From the NCBI RefSeq assembly GCF_019649055.1, contig NW_026570221.1:868001-932000 (forward strand): a stretch of DNA of 64,000 bases. Reading direction: 5' to 3'. Under the pieces are notes generated by a model. The model was not told the origin of the DNA and made no database searches. It saw only the letters and a list, made by a program, of their open reading frames with translations. Source of the stretch: Paramacrobiotus metropolitanus. Its lineage: Eukaryota > Tardigrada > Eutardigrada > Parachela > Macrobiotidae. A program made the position numbers and the translations under genes. The first letter of the stretch is position 1. Every line of letters starts with the position of its first letter. This document shows positions 53,556 through 63,888 of this stretch, piece by piece.

Positions 53556-53731
53556 GGCCATAGGCGTAAAACTTAGAATAAGTTTTAGGTAGCTTAACGG
53601 TAGCTAGGTATAGATGGACCTTTGGTGTCGAAATGGAACCTCTTCAGTTGACCGGAACATCTTCAGTTGAATGTACGGGAGTTGGTAGAATTCGAACGCG
53701 CCGTATTTCCTTTCCTTGACAGCAAGCAACA
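53556..53731 (+). promoter_or_regulatory. Intercistronic spacer with splice-acceptor-like site before ORF4
   Basis: The spacer ends TTTCCTTTCCTTGACAG, then ten bases to the ORF4 ATG. A polypyrimidine tract and CAG at this place look like a 3' splice site for a subgenomic mRNA. A short duplication (CATCTTCAGTTGA type) lies at 53640-53675. The ATG context, CAACAATGTC, is identical to that of gag. Confidence 0.5.
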
Positions 53732-56700
53732 ATGTCAGGCCGTCATCGACACGACCCACCTTCCAGCGGATCGAACAGCGGACGTAGTGGCAGTGGATCG
53801 AACCGATCACAGCCCTACCCGACTTCCTATACCACTCATCGCTCGACATCGCGATCGGATAATTCGCGGTCGGCCACACAGACGCCTTTACCGCAGGTAA
53901 ACAATCCTCAAGCTAACGCAACGGCTAATGTTTTAGCAGGTCTTACGGTCGGGCCCCAACGTGGAACGATACCGCCGCAGATCCTGCCACCGAACACAGC
54001 AGTCGATAATACAGGCTGCTTGTGGAATCTCGGAACCGGCGCGAGTCAGACGACTCCGACAACGGCAGCAGACCCACATGGTCAAATGCCACCGTATCAG
54101 TGGTCGGCACCGACCAGCTCGGCATCGACAATGATGACCGGAGCAGCAGCTTACCCGACACCGACAATGGTGCCAGGGACGGCGAACACACCTGTAACGG
54201 TTTACATGGTGCCCACAATGGCGCCGGGAATGACTAATATGACTAGTCCGATCTATACGACGCCCACATTGGCGCCGAATAGTTTCGCATATAGTGGACC
54301 GCCAGTGCGATTTGTAACAGTTCCGCCTACGTCCGGACTGCCACCTCCACAAATCGCAACGATGAGTATGGTCAACCCAGACGGCACAATCTCGCCACCA
54401 AGGCCAGTATTGCTAACGCCGCCGACCTCGCCGACTCATCTGAGGCCACCCGGACAACAGAACCTCTGGATGGACCCGAATGCGACGACCCATTTAATGA
54501 ACCGGCTGAATCAGCACCGAAATCAGGTCGGAGGGCAGAGCCAACAAGTGCCTGCTTCGACGACGGCCACACAGGCCGCAACGTCGATGCCTCCACCTTA
54601 TGTGGTCGTACAGCAGATCAACACCAACGGTAGAACTGAAGCGGAATTGCGCCAGCAGGCGATCACAGCTCGTGCTCACATAGACACGATCAGCCAAGCA
54701 CTGACGCACACTTCACAAATGGATCCAAACCATACTCCGTTTAGAAGGAACTTGCTGGCCGAACTGGCGTACCATGAGAACCGTCTCAATGAAGCTAACA
54801 ATATGCTTCACGCCAAGGAGCAAAACCACCTCCGGATCTGCCAACAAGCAGTAGCTCGACATGTGGCGCAGAGACTAGGAGACCCGGATCCCGGCCCTCC
54901 AAGTCTGGTCGACATACCGACCTCCCAGCCAACTCCGTCGACCTCGACAGGCCAACAAGTGCCTGGCCGAGCACCTTCACTGGAGATCGGAAAACTCCGC
55001 GTCAGAAAGGAGGACGCCATGAAGGAGGCGGTGAAACTTCGAATGAAGTACTCCAAAATCCCCCACACGGCGGAGAACTATACCGCCGAGATGGGACGGA
55101 TAGACCGAGACGAAACCCGGTGGACCGACACGGCCGCCGACATGGAAAGGAAAATACGAGCTCAAGAACAAAACTTGCGCTCGTCCGGAATCTCGGCACC
55201 GACCACACAGGCGGTGATCGATGAAGAAATTCGATTAGCTCGGTTGGACGCTTTAGCACAAAAGCGCAACGAATACCTCCGCGAGATACAACAGGTGAAG
55301 GAACGCCTGCCCACACTCAATCCGACCGACAAATATCATCAGCAAACCGTCAAAGGCAATTTCGACTTGATTGCTGACTGGACGAAGAAACTGATGGAAA
55401 AGGAGGACGAAATCCGAGCACTCCAGCCGACGACAACCCAACCAGCGGTTGTCTCGACGAGCCAACCCCAACAGATGATAACGGTCAACGTAGGCCAAGG
55501 GTTGCTACCACTCCAGATTCCGGTTTTCCAGACGAACCCGACGCCGCAGGTCCCACAAGGACCACCTGTATTGCCGCTCCCAACACTGCAGGAGCTACGG
55601 GACTTCTTACGGACGGCTGGAATAGTCGTGGAACGAATGGGCGCAGTCCTCGAAGACACGCCGAGAACCGAGGAATCGATGAATATCGATAACGACAGAA
55701 GAGCCATCACCGACTACATGGCCAAACTCCAGTCATACCTGACCGCAGGAATGCCGGCGAATATAGAACAACTGGACGCGATCCGAACAAGGATGCGGAA
55801 TGCCCAGAACCGAATGAATCGGTACCCCCAGCTCCTCCAGAACTTGGACGCAGCTGAACGCCGGTCATCAGACGTACCGATGCCCACATTGGCAGACGTA
55901 CGGTCCGCCATCCAGACAGGAGACCGAATCCTCGACGGATTAAGGATGACACAAGGCGGAGATGTAGTGGCTATTACTAACAGAGCTCGGACGGTGAACG
56001 ACCTCTACCGAAGCCTAAGAGTCGCCCGCCAACTGGCAGAACAACACGGCGGCATAACTACGGATGACCAAGCCATCAGACTGGACATGCATTACCGAAG
56101 GATTCAACAGATAATCCAAAGCTACACAGGTGGAGCCGAACAACGGGTCCCTCAGCTTAGGTATCATGCGATGGCGCTGCAAATCGGTCAGGATGACCAA
56201 ACGACAGAAGTTTGGAAAACCATCCTCGACGGCAAACAAGTTCTCCAGGGAATCTACGGACGCATAGCCGACGGAATCCGAGATCCTACCGACTTAGATC
56301 CAGTTCGGAAAGTTAACGATCTCATAGCCCACATAGGGCTAACTGAAGATCTTACTCGGTACGGCTTACCCACCACAGAGGTGGACAAGCACCGACTCCG
56401 AACAGCTATGGACCAGGTGAAGACGGCCGTTTTGGCGGAGAAACTTCCGACCCAACAGACGGATAACGCCCAACCGACGACGCTACCGTCTGGCGCCGTC
56501 GTGACTTCACCGATATCATCGCCCCCGCCACCGACCACGCAGGTCGACAGCGGAGCGCAACCGCCGAATTCCCAAGTATTCGACCCGGCACGACTCCGGA
56601 CGCTCGAAAGCTTGAAACGGAGGCGGGACGACGCAATCAATCAGTCCAACGCCATTATGGAACGGATGCAGAACCTCCCAACAAGCGGAGCCGACCATCC

Positions 56701-59700
56701 CCAGAAGTTCCAAATCTTGCTGGACCAGTACAAAGAGACGTCCGACCGCCGAATGGAACTCGACAAATTGATTCAAGTCGAGCAACAGATGATCCAGTTA
56801 ACCGCGACACCACGGTCGCCGAGGACCATGCAGGCCTTAGCGACACCAGCAGTGGACGGCGAGAAAACATTCGCCGACGCGAAAGCCGCCCTAGAAGAGG
56901 CGAAGAAAATTCTGGAGAAAATACGCGAACGGTCACGACAAGGACTTGAACGGTTCGCCCTCCAGAAGATAAACGATTTCACAACTCACATAGAGTTGGT
57001 GGAAACCTTAGTCCAGTCCGGACTGCCACAAACGTTGGCACATCAACGGCTAGTACAGCCAGGAGTCGAGTTATTGGCAAAGCTCAACGAAGAGCATCGA
57101 GCCATTTTAACCTCATCGACGACGACCACACAGGCCGTAACGTCGAAACCTCCATCACCCGACAGGACGGTCCGTTACGCCGAACTCGCCATAAAGGAAG
57201 CGGAAACCACTCTAAGGCGGATTCAGCAACGTGCCGAGAAAGGACTCGAGCCGAACGCGCAAAGGATAGCTTCCGAGTTCGACACTCACATACAACTTGT
57301 GAGGAACCTGATACAACCAGGCAAGGTCGAACCAGGAGTACAGTTCCGACTCGCAATGAACAGTATAGGTCAGCTGCGGGAATATGAACGAAGCCAACGC
57401 CGGCCAGCGTCACGGAGTCAACATCGACCAGAGGATTCTGACACGGAAGCTTCGGAGGCACTACCGTCGACCTCATCAGCGGCGGAGATGCACTCGGCGA
57501 TGCGGAAAAACCGCAGAGAAAAGATGTCCTCCATAATCAGTGATGGATGGGACTTACTGGAAGACCTCCAGCGAACTTTTGTGCAGAACACACCAACCGA
57601 CGAAGAAACGTTGCGAGTGGCACGGCAGAAGATGAACGATCTGACGGCCTACCTGAAAAAGGCAGATGATCTCATCCGCAAAGACGAACCGACCGATGTC
57701 GACGAACGACAACTCAGGTCGGTAGTTGAACGGATCACAGAGATCCTCAACAAGGAACCCGAATATACTCGGATTGCCACACCGTCGCCACCTCGCCGAG
57801 CACCACCGACTACAACGGCGGTGATGACTCTAGTCGGCACAACGCCTATGGATAACCTACCGGGCAACTTGGACATAATTACCCAAGCCGGACAGGATCT
57901 AGCCGACATCTACTTCCACCGACTTAGTGGAACTCTAACGGAACAAGAGGAAGCCGACTTGTCCCGAGTTGATCGAGCTCTACGACTCGAACTCGATTGG
58001 GCCGATACCCTAGGCTCATGGGGAACTCCTCCACCAGGCCCGAACCGAGACCGACTAATTGAAGCTTTGCAGTCGGTAATTGACCATGTTAAACAGTATT
58101 TGGCAAACCCGGACAAAGCGGGAGCGCCAGTACCGGCTCGGGAGATAGCACCTTCTCCAGTCCCATCAGTTGGACTCGACGTCGAACTCCCATACGTCGA
58201 CAACGCGGTCGACCAGAAGGAAGTCGACATCGGCGAAGTCGAGAATCAGTACCGAGAAGCGGTCGACGTTATGGAGAAGCTCGGAAAACAACTCCGAGAA
58301 CTTGACCCGAACAACGCCATGGAGAGACAAATGCGCGATGCCTTGGATCAGCAGTACAGTATCTGCTCCAGGCGGGTCGAGGATTTGTGGAAAATCTTAG
58401 AAGCTAACCCACAAAGGGTTCAGCCGACCCCTCCGCAACAACCGCCTCAGCCCACATTGGCTGAGCAACGCGAAGCTCTTAACGAAAAGTTGGCTCGCAC
58501 ACGGAGGATTGCCGAGAGCTTGCAACGTCAAGTCGATTACATGGACGGAACAGATCCGACCATCCGTAACATTCGGACGGCAATTGAAGATCAAATCCGA
58601 GTCTCCCAAATGCACATTCAAGACGTGCAAGTCGACCTCGAAATCTTACGGCAGAAGGAACTCGAAGAATTCCGGAAAGAACAACGTGCATCCGGGTCAC
58701 AACAGCTGACCACTTCGAGCCAGCCGACTTCGACAACAGCTCGGAAACAACCTCAGCCGACCTCAACAGTAGGACCGGCTCAACCGAAACCAATGGAAAT
58801 GCCCGACCGGCCCATGTCTCCGGCGACAGAAGCTCGGATCATGGAAGCCATACCGGATACCGGCGAATTGGCAAGTACGGTTGCACCTCATATCGTTAAA
58901 TTACTGGAGAGGGTAGCCGAACTCATCACAGAGATGAGGGCCCGCAGAAACTTCTGCGTCGATAACAGCCAAGAAGCGAATGACTTGGATCGAGATATCC
59001 TAGCTTGGGGAAACAACGCCCGGTTCATACGACGACTTTGTCACCCGGACGCCCCACAAACGACTAGGGCTCGACAACACCTTATTCGAACTATCTCGTG
59101 GCTGGATACAAGGGTGAACGAGTACGAGGAAGAGAAGGAACGGGACAAGGAGCAGGAATCGACCAACCTGGCAACACATGCCATGGCCGAAGGTCGGCCG
59201 TCTCGGATCACAAAGATCCAGTCGGCTCGGAAACCGAATTTTGACTCTGTCCGACTTCCACCTCCAGCCCCACCAGCCAAACCCGACCTTGAATGGATAA
59301 AGGCAGTTAACACACAGTTGCTGCGGGCGGACGCCGTCATCACTGAACTTCGTAAGATGATGGACGAAACCGACCAACAGAGTCCACAATACTGTCAGAT
59401 CGACATTAACCTCGGACACTTGGAGAACAATACCAAGGAAGCCCGATTTATTCTCCGACCAACAACAGTGTGGTCGGCAAAGAATCAGGAGCGGCTGCAA
59501 ACCTTGACGGCCATGATTCAATCTTTCGTAGATGACTTCTACAAGCGGAAGGAAGCGGAAGAGCAACGTAAGCTCAAGAGGCCGCCCTCCGCCAAGAAGC
59601 CTAAGGTACAACCGGTCAAGCCGACACAGAAAGTCTCACCGGTCGGTCACCAAGACGACCCGATGGGCGATGTACCGGTACCAGGGCTTGAAGGAGAAGA

Positions 59701-60988
59701 CGAACTTATGGATACGTCGGAGGAAGTCGGAACGACGGAAGTTAACCGACCTCCAACCGAACCCAAGCCCCTCGAACGACCTACCACTTTGCCTGGGCTC
59801 TCACAAAGAGAACCCCAGAGCGAACGAATCGAGGAGCACGGACCACGCAGGCGCCTCTTCCCGACGAAGTCGCCATCACCGGTCAGAACCAAGGAACGAC
59901 TCTTGGAAATCTTAAAGGCGACCCCTTCCAACCTACCACCGGCTGAAGAGAAGCCGAGTCCGACACGGAAAGTAATGGGAGCGAAAGCCCTGTTCACTCC
60001 GGCCGTACATAAGAAGTTAGTCGGCCAAGCTAAAACATTGGACCTTCAACGGATCCTTTACGAAGCACAACTTCAAGGAGGAATCCGAGACCGAACTATG
60101 ACCGATGAGCAACAGACTCAGATGGCACGGAAAATCCATGCTACGGTCCAGGATAGAGATAAAGTCCTAAGACGGTTGGTGACTTTAAGATGCGGAAAGC
60201 AGGAGTTACGACAACTCCCGCTGGATTCGACAATGATCCAGACAATTCAACGGCTCCGCAATCCTAGCATCAACCCGGGCGCCTATACACTGGAAATTCA
60301 ACCTCGGCCCGGAGAAGAGGTGACCGAGAAGATTCCGATAACAATGTCGGACAGTAGCGAAGAAGAGGAGAATGCGGACAACAACGACTCCGATGACTCC
60401 ACTAAGCAAAAGGCAGCGGGATCAGCGAAGCGATCTACACCGAAACGCGGTAGATCGCCGGTAAAACAGATTTCACCGACCCGATCGGCATCCCAGCCGA
60501 CCAAGCTGCCGAGCCAACCAGCAATTGAGAAACCACTCAGGTTCTCACCTCGGAATACCCCTACAAAACCGAAGAAAACCCAAGAGGAGATGGACACAAC
60601 ATCCCCTTCAGAAGCGCGAGTCGAAACTACGGTCGTAACGTCACCACAAAGGGACGAACCGACCTCCATCCACTCCGGCCCCCGTCTAACAATTGACGAA
60701 TCTCGGACAAACGAGTCGGCAAATGAGTCGGTTAACATACCGACCAAACGGAGTACGGTGAAGGAGAAACCACCTCAGGACTCGTCGCGCGAATTCCATG
60801 ACGACCTGGCCTTACAACACGTGAAGGACTTGACCAGGTCGGAACAGGATGCCTGCATCGACATGGCATACCCAGAGGATAGGGAACTCTGGCACTCGTT
60901 GAGAATCCGACGTGCCAGTATAGTTGAAACACCACGGAAGCTCGGCGTGACCACGACCGACTTACCGAGAAGATGGCCGACGTTATGA
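53732..60988 (+). CDS. ORF4, 2418-aa modular helical protein of unknown family
   Basis: I do not recognise this protein. No signal peptide, transmembrane segment or envelope-like cysteine pattern is visible, so it is not an obvious env. Residues 1-290 are disordered (Pro/Thr/Ser). Then two kinds of helical module alternate. Type A (~60 aa, helix-Pro-helix) is at about 302-363, 420-482, 500-565, 955-1023, 1502-1558 and 1577-1643. Type B (~75-85 aa, three helices) is at about 620-706, 718-798, 827-905, 1047-1123, 1147-1222, 1266-1340, 1379-1460, 1720-1800 and 1857-1942; compare THIELVETLVQSGLP with THIQLVRNLIQPG. Pro-rich linkers separate them. The C-terminal 450 residues are charged and disordered with a short conserved-looking end (DDLALQHVKDLTRSEQDACI). 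The layout suggests a scaffold or filament (inference). It lies 177 bases after pol and overlaps ORF5 by 16 bases. Confidence 0.8.
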   Translation: MSGRHRHDPPSSGSNSGRSGSGSNRSQPYPTSYTTHRSTSRSDNSRSATQTPLPQVNNPQANATANVLAGLTVGPQRGTIPPQILPPNTAVDNTGCLWNLGTGASQTTPTTAADPHGQMPPYQWSAPTSSASTMMTGAAAYPTPTMVPGTANTPVTVYMVPTMAPGMTNMTSPIYTTPTLAPNSFAYSGPPVRFVTVPPTSGLPPPQIATMSMVNPDGTISPPRPVLLTPPTSPTHLRPPGQQNLWMDPNATTHLMNRLNQHRNQVGGQSQQVPASTTATQAATSMPPPYVVVQQINTNGRTEAELRQQAITARAHIDTISQALTHTSQMDPNHTPFRRNLLAELAYHENRLNEANNMLHAKEQNHLRICQQAVARHVAQRLGDPDPGPPSLVDIPTSQPTPSTSTGQQVPGRAPSLEIGKLRVRKEDAMKEAVKLRMKYSKIPHTAENYTAEMGRIDRDETRWTDTAADMERKIRAQEQNLRSSGISAPTTQAVIDEEIRLARLDALAQKRNEYLREIQQVKERLPTLNPTDKYHQQTVKGNFDLIADWTKKLMEKEDEIRALQPTTTQPAVVSTSQPQQMITVNVGQGLLPLQIPVFQTNPTPQVPQGPPVLPLPTLQELRDFLRTAGIVVERMGAVLEDTPRTEESMNIDNDRRAITDYMAKLQSYLTAGMPANIEQLDAIRTRMRNAQNRMNRYPQLLQNLDAAERRSSDVPMPTLADVRSAIQTGDRILDGLRMTQGGDVVAITNRARTVNDLYRSLRVARQLAEQHGGITTDDQAIRLDMHYRRIQQIIQSYTGGAEQRVPQLRYHAMALQIGQDDQTTEVWKTILDGKQVLQGIYGRIADGIRDPTDLDPVRKVNDLIAHIGLTEDLTRYGLPTTEVDKHRLRTAMDQVKTAVLAEKLPTQQTDNAQPTTLPSGAVVTSPISSPPPPTTQVDSGAQPPNSQVFDPARLRTLESLKRRRDDAINQSNAIMERMQNLPTSGADHPQKFQILLDQYKETSDRRMELDKLIQVEQQMIQLTATPRSPRTMQALATPAVDGEKTFADAKAALEEAKKILEKIRERSRQGLERFALQKINDFTTHIELVETLVQSGLPQTLAHQRLVQPGVELLAKLNEEHRAILTSSTTTTQAVTSKPPSPDRTVRYAELAIKEAETTLRRIQQRAEKGLEPNAQRIASEFDTHIQLVRNLIQPGKVEPGVQFRLAMNSIGQLREYERSQRRPASRSQHRPEDSDTEASEALPSTSSAAEMHSAMRKNRREKMSSIISDGWDLLEDLQRTFVQNTPTDEETLRVARQKMNDLTAYLKKADDLIRKDEPTDVDERQLRSVVERITEILNKEPEYTRIATPSPPRRAPPTTTAVMTLVGTTPMDNLPGNLDIITQAGQDLADIYFHRLSGTLTEQEEADLSRVDRALRLELDWADTLGSWGTPPPGPNRDRLIEALQSVIDHVKQYLANPDKAGAPVPAREIAPSPVPSVGLDVELPYVDNAVDQKEVDIGEVENQYREAVDVMEKLGKQLRELDPNNAMERQMRDALDQQYSICSRRVEDLWKILEANPQRVQPTPPQQPPQPTLAEQREALNEKLARTRRIAESLQRQVDYMDGTDPTIRNIRTAIEDQIRVSQMHIQDVQVDLEILRQKELEEFRKEQRASGSQQLTTSSQPTSTTARKQPQPTSTVGPAQPKPMEMPDRPMSPATEARIMEAIPDTGELASTVAPHIVKLLERVAELITEMRARRNFCVDNSQEANDLDRDILAWGNNARFIRRLCHPDAPQTTRARQHLIRTISWLDTRVNEYEEEKERDKEQESTNLATHAMAEGRPSRITKIQSARKPNFDSVRLPPPAPPAKPDLEWIKAVNTQLLRADAVITELRKMMDETDQQSPQYCQIDINLGHLENNTKEARFILRPTTVWSAKNQERLQTLTAMIQSFVDDFYKRKEAEEQRKLKRPPSAKKPKVQPVKPTQKVSPVGHQDDPMGDVPVPGLEGEDELMDTSEEVGTTEVNRPPTEPKPLERPTTLPGLSQREPQSERIEEHGPRRRLFPTKSPSPVRTKERLLEILKATPSNLPPAEEKPSPTRKVMGAKALFTPAVHKKLVGQAKTLDLQRILYEAQLQGGIRDRTMTDEQQTQMARKIHATVQDRDKVLRRLVTLRCGKQELRQLPLDSTMIQTIQRLRNPSINPGAYTLEIQPRPGEEVTEKIPITMSDSSEEEENADNNDSDDSTKQKAAGSAKRSTPKRGRSPVKQISPTRSASQPTKLPSQPAIEKPLRFSPRNTPTKPKKTQEEMDTTSPSEARVETTVVTSPQRDEPTSIHSGPRLTIDESRTNESANESVNIPTKRSTVKEKPPQDSSREFHDDLALQHVKDLTRSEQDACIDMAYPEDRELWHSLRIRRASIVETPRKLGVTTTDLPRRWPTL

Positions 60989-63888
60989 AACGAATGGGAG
61001 AACATTACCGAGCGGAACGAAGTCGACCTAAAGCCCTACAAGTGGCTACGCCGACTCAACATAAAGTCACCGCTCCGGAACCCAAGTCGACCAAGAAGAC
61101 AGTACAACAACCCGTCAAGATGAAAGTTCCCCCTCCGATCAGACAACCCTCCGTCCAAATCGACGATGATTTCGATGCTCGGGTCATCAACTCGGCTAAC
61201 TCCGCGAAATCCCACAAGGATAAACGGAAAGCCAAGAAGGAAGCAGCGAAACAGTCTGCCAAGCCGCAACCGATGGAAACTCAGAAGAAACCGGTCAAGT
61301 CGGAAGCCAAGGAACCGGCCAAACCGAAGTCGGATTCCACGGTAAAAACGCCGAAGCCCAACCCGGCCAAACGACATAAGTCGTCCGACGACCTGGACAT
61401 CTCGGATGCCGGCCCACAAAGGACCGAGCAGAAAGAGAAGACTCAACAACCGCCCGACAAAGAAGCGGTGGAGCGTAAATTCAAAGAAGTCATGGAGCGA
61501 ACCGGCACAAAGCCGGCTAAGACTTCAGGAGGTCGGCTACGGAAACCGCCGACTCCGACCGAAAAACCTCAGCCCTCCACATCTAAGCAACAGTCTGATG
61601 TGGAATCCGACCATATCTCGGACATCGAGGAAAAGGACTCAATCTCCGACCATGGAGAAGGGGATCCATACGAAGGATTCAAGGGCGACCTGAAAGAAAT
61701 GTTCGACCATGGAGCGGACACTGACGAATCGCAGTGGCCAGCCCCGGACGACGTACGAGAACGCCTTCCGGACGAACAGCCGGACGATCCGGTCGAAACT
61801 TTAATCCGTACCGTAAGAGTACACGTGGAAGTTGTCCGTAGTATCCGAAATGCCAAGGAAAACGGCACGGATATCTATCAGTCCTTAGTCCGAGACCTGT
61901 CCAACAATATCCAGGCAGGAGGTGAAACCGGAACATGGTTGACGCATCAACTCATGATGCAGATCGTCGCCTGGACTCTGGATTTCGGATTGGCAGTAGC
62001 CGTTCACCGACAATGGGGACGGATGGCCGAACTGCTTCCACCGGACCTCATCAAATCACTTAAAAGTGCAGCTGCAAGGAATGCGGACGATACACCGACC
62101 AGAATCGCGCGGTGCATTGGATATATTCGGAACCCTCGTGGATCGACTCTGGTCCAAATTGCCCGTGTATACAACGTGATGTACATGGATAAGAAGGGGA
62201 ACATCGATGAAATTATCAAGTATAGGATAGGCGAACGAATCGCGCTTCTGGTCGAGCAACATACTCTCCAGACGACTAACGCAGAACGCGACGTGCCAGT
62301 TCGGTATACCGTGCCAAACTTCATACCGGAACAACATCGGCGTGAATTCAACCTCCGGATGTCTTACGTCAACACGGACAAGCCTCCGGCGGGCACGGAA
62401 CCGACTGAAGAATACGGCGAATCCAACGAACAACCGTCGGATGATGCAGCCACTTTGCTGCATATAGCTCGTACGGCTGCACAATCGTCACAAAAACGGG
62501 TCCAAGCCTTAACCCGACCTCGAGCACCGCACGAACCGACAACATATGTCGGTACGGCAGCAGCTCCAGCGGGACGAGCAAGTACTGCGAAACCAACCCG
62601 GAGTGCGAAAGGACGGTTCATACCAAAGGATGTACAGTCACTCCCGCCGCCCTCGCCTATGGAAGTTTCGCCGGAACCGGAAGACTTGACCCAACAGAAG
62701 GGAAAGTCGAAGTCGACCAGGACGAAGTCGACCAAGCCGGCCAAGAAGAAAGAACCGAAGTCATCCGAGCTTATCTCGTCGTCTGAAGAAGAAACCGACA
62801 ACGACGATGACGACGACGAAGATTTCCAAACACCTGGGAATGGATCACCAAAGGACGATGACGATGACGACGATGGGAATGGTAAACCTCCACCTCCGTC
62901 AAACTCGGCACCTCAACAGCAGGGCGAGCCGGAAATACCGGACAAACAACCTAAAGAAAAGGATAGCGGTGACAAAGCCGACGATCCTAAAGGCAACGGG
63001 GATGAGGGTGGAGTATACATCCCTCGGAAGTATGGCCAACGGATATCACTGACGCCTGACTCCGACCACCAGCCACTCCGCCTTGACTTCCATGAAGACA
63101 TGATAGAAGTCTTGCCGGACGACATACCTCCACTGGCTAATGTGAGGCTTAAGTATACCGGCATTAAATCAGCCTCAAAACCGAAGCCGAGCGTCTCGGA
63201 ATACGACGCAGGATGGATGTACACGTTCGCTGCTCTAAGGGCTCTTGCGACAAAGGGACCGAAGTTCGCCACGCCGAAGATCGCCTTTAAACTCCTCCAA
63301 CATTGGAAGGTAGACGAAACGGGCGACTGGAGACAGCTAAGTCAGAACAACGTACGCCATTACTGTGACCTGGGATACCACGCAGGGAAAATAATACGTA
63401 CATACACCAGCGGAAAGCGGATGTACTACGAGTTCCCACCGGCTAAAAGAGACCCGGCACCTTCAACATATGAAGGATGGATACACGCCATTGAAGCGTG
63501 CATGGGAATGTCTTGGCATCCGGAAGGATTAACCCGCGGAGAAATTCTCCACCAACTCATAGCACGGTTTGAGTTTGAATGGAAGACGGCGGAACCGCAA
63601 CTAGTCGACCCTAAGTATAAGGCTAAACCAGACCCGACCGCCGGACGGAAGAAATACTCCCTGGAAGACGACCTAGAGTTCGTCCTGGAAAAAGGGCTTG
63701 CCCAACAACGGTTTGCCACAAATACCGATAAAATCCAGGGTGGTCAACGGTTCATCGCCTTAAATCCGTCAACTCACCGTTATGGACATTTACCGAAGGA
63801 ACGATCGACCTCGGCACAAGCGACCGAGCTGGCTGACTCGCACCAAGCAGGTCGGCCAGAGTCGACGGAAGCACCTACTCGGGAATGA
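60973..63888 (+). CDS. ORF5, 971-aa protein with two C-terminal winged-helix-like units, unknown family
   Basis: I recognise no named family. Residues 1-270 are basic and disordered with repeated KPVKSEAKEPAKPK-type runs. About 270-465 is a globular helical region (LIRTVRVHVEVVRSI, WLTHQLMMQIVAWTLDFGLA, IARCIGYIRNP). About 500-700 is acidic/basic linker. At 743-826 a unit reads YTFAALRALATKG, FKLLQHWKV, WRQLSQNNVRHYCDLGYHAG and GKRMYYEFPP; its order of helices, the WxxxxxxNxVRH recognition-helix pattern and the following wing resemble forkhead-type winged helices (inference, not a database result). A second, longer unit (832-932) starts YEGWIHAIEACM and ends GGQRFIALNP. A DNA- or RNA-binding role is plausible. 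The ATG lies inside the end of ORF4 (AGATGGCC), 16 bases before its stop, so translation may be coupled. Confidence 0.75.
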   Translation: MADVMKRMGEHYRAERSRPKALQVATPTQHKVTAPEPKSTKKTVQQPVKMKVPPPIRQPSVQIDDDFDARVINSANSAKSHKDKRKAKKEAAKQSAKPQPMETQKKPVKSEAKEPAKPKSDSTVKTPKPNPAKRHKSSDDLDISDAGPQRTEQKEKTQQPPDKEAVERKFKEVMERTGTKPAKTSGGRLRKPPTPTEKPQPSTSKQQSDVESDHISDIEEKDSISDHGEGDPYEGFKGDLKEMFDHGADTDESQWPAPDDVRERLPDEQPDDPVETLIRTVRVHVEVVRSIRNAKENGTDIYQSLVRDLSNNIQAGGETGTWLTHQLMMQIVAWTLDFGLAVAVHRQWGRMAELLPPDLIKSLKSAAARNADDTPTRIARCIGYIRNPRGSTLVQIARVYNVMYMDKKGNIDEIIKYRIGERIALLVEQHTLQTTNAERDVPVRYTVPNFIPEQHRREFNLRMSYVNTDKPPAGTEPTEEYGESNEQPSDDAATLLHIARTAAQSSQKRVQALTRPRAPHEPTTYVGTAAAPAGRASTAKPTRSAKGRFIPKDVQSLPPPSPMEVSPEPEDLTQQKGKSKSTRTKSTKPAKKKEPKSSELISSSEEETDNDDDDDEDFQTPGNGSPKDDDDDDDGNGKPPPPSNSAPQQQGEPEIPDKQPKEKDSGDKADDPKGNGDEGGVYIPRKYGQRISLTPDSDHQPLRLDFHEDMIEVLPDDIPPLANVRLKYTGIKSASKPKPSVSEYDAGWMYTFAALRALATKGPKFATPKIAFKLLQHWKVDETGDWRQLSQNNVRHYCDLGYHAGKIIRTYTSGKRMYYEFPPAKRDPAPSTYEGWIHAIEACMGMSWHPEGLTRGEILHQLIARFEFEWKTAEPQLVDPKYKAKPDPTAGRKKYSLEDDLEFVLEKGLAQQRFATNTDKIQGGQRFIALNPSTHRYGHLPKERSTSAQATELADSHQAGRPESTEAPTRE

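Noticed and set aside
53732-60988. ORF4 as an envelope glycoprotein
   Set aside because: It sits in the env position, but no signal peptide, transmembrane segment, cysteine-rich ectodomain or fusion segment is visible.
41153-63888. Bacterial or viral contamination because of very long intronless ORFs
   Set aside because: The Ty3/Gypsy pol order, LTR and tRNA primer site fit an endogenous retrotransposon inserted next to host-family pseudogenes.
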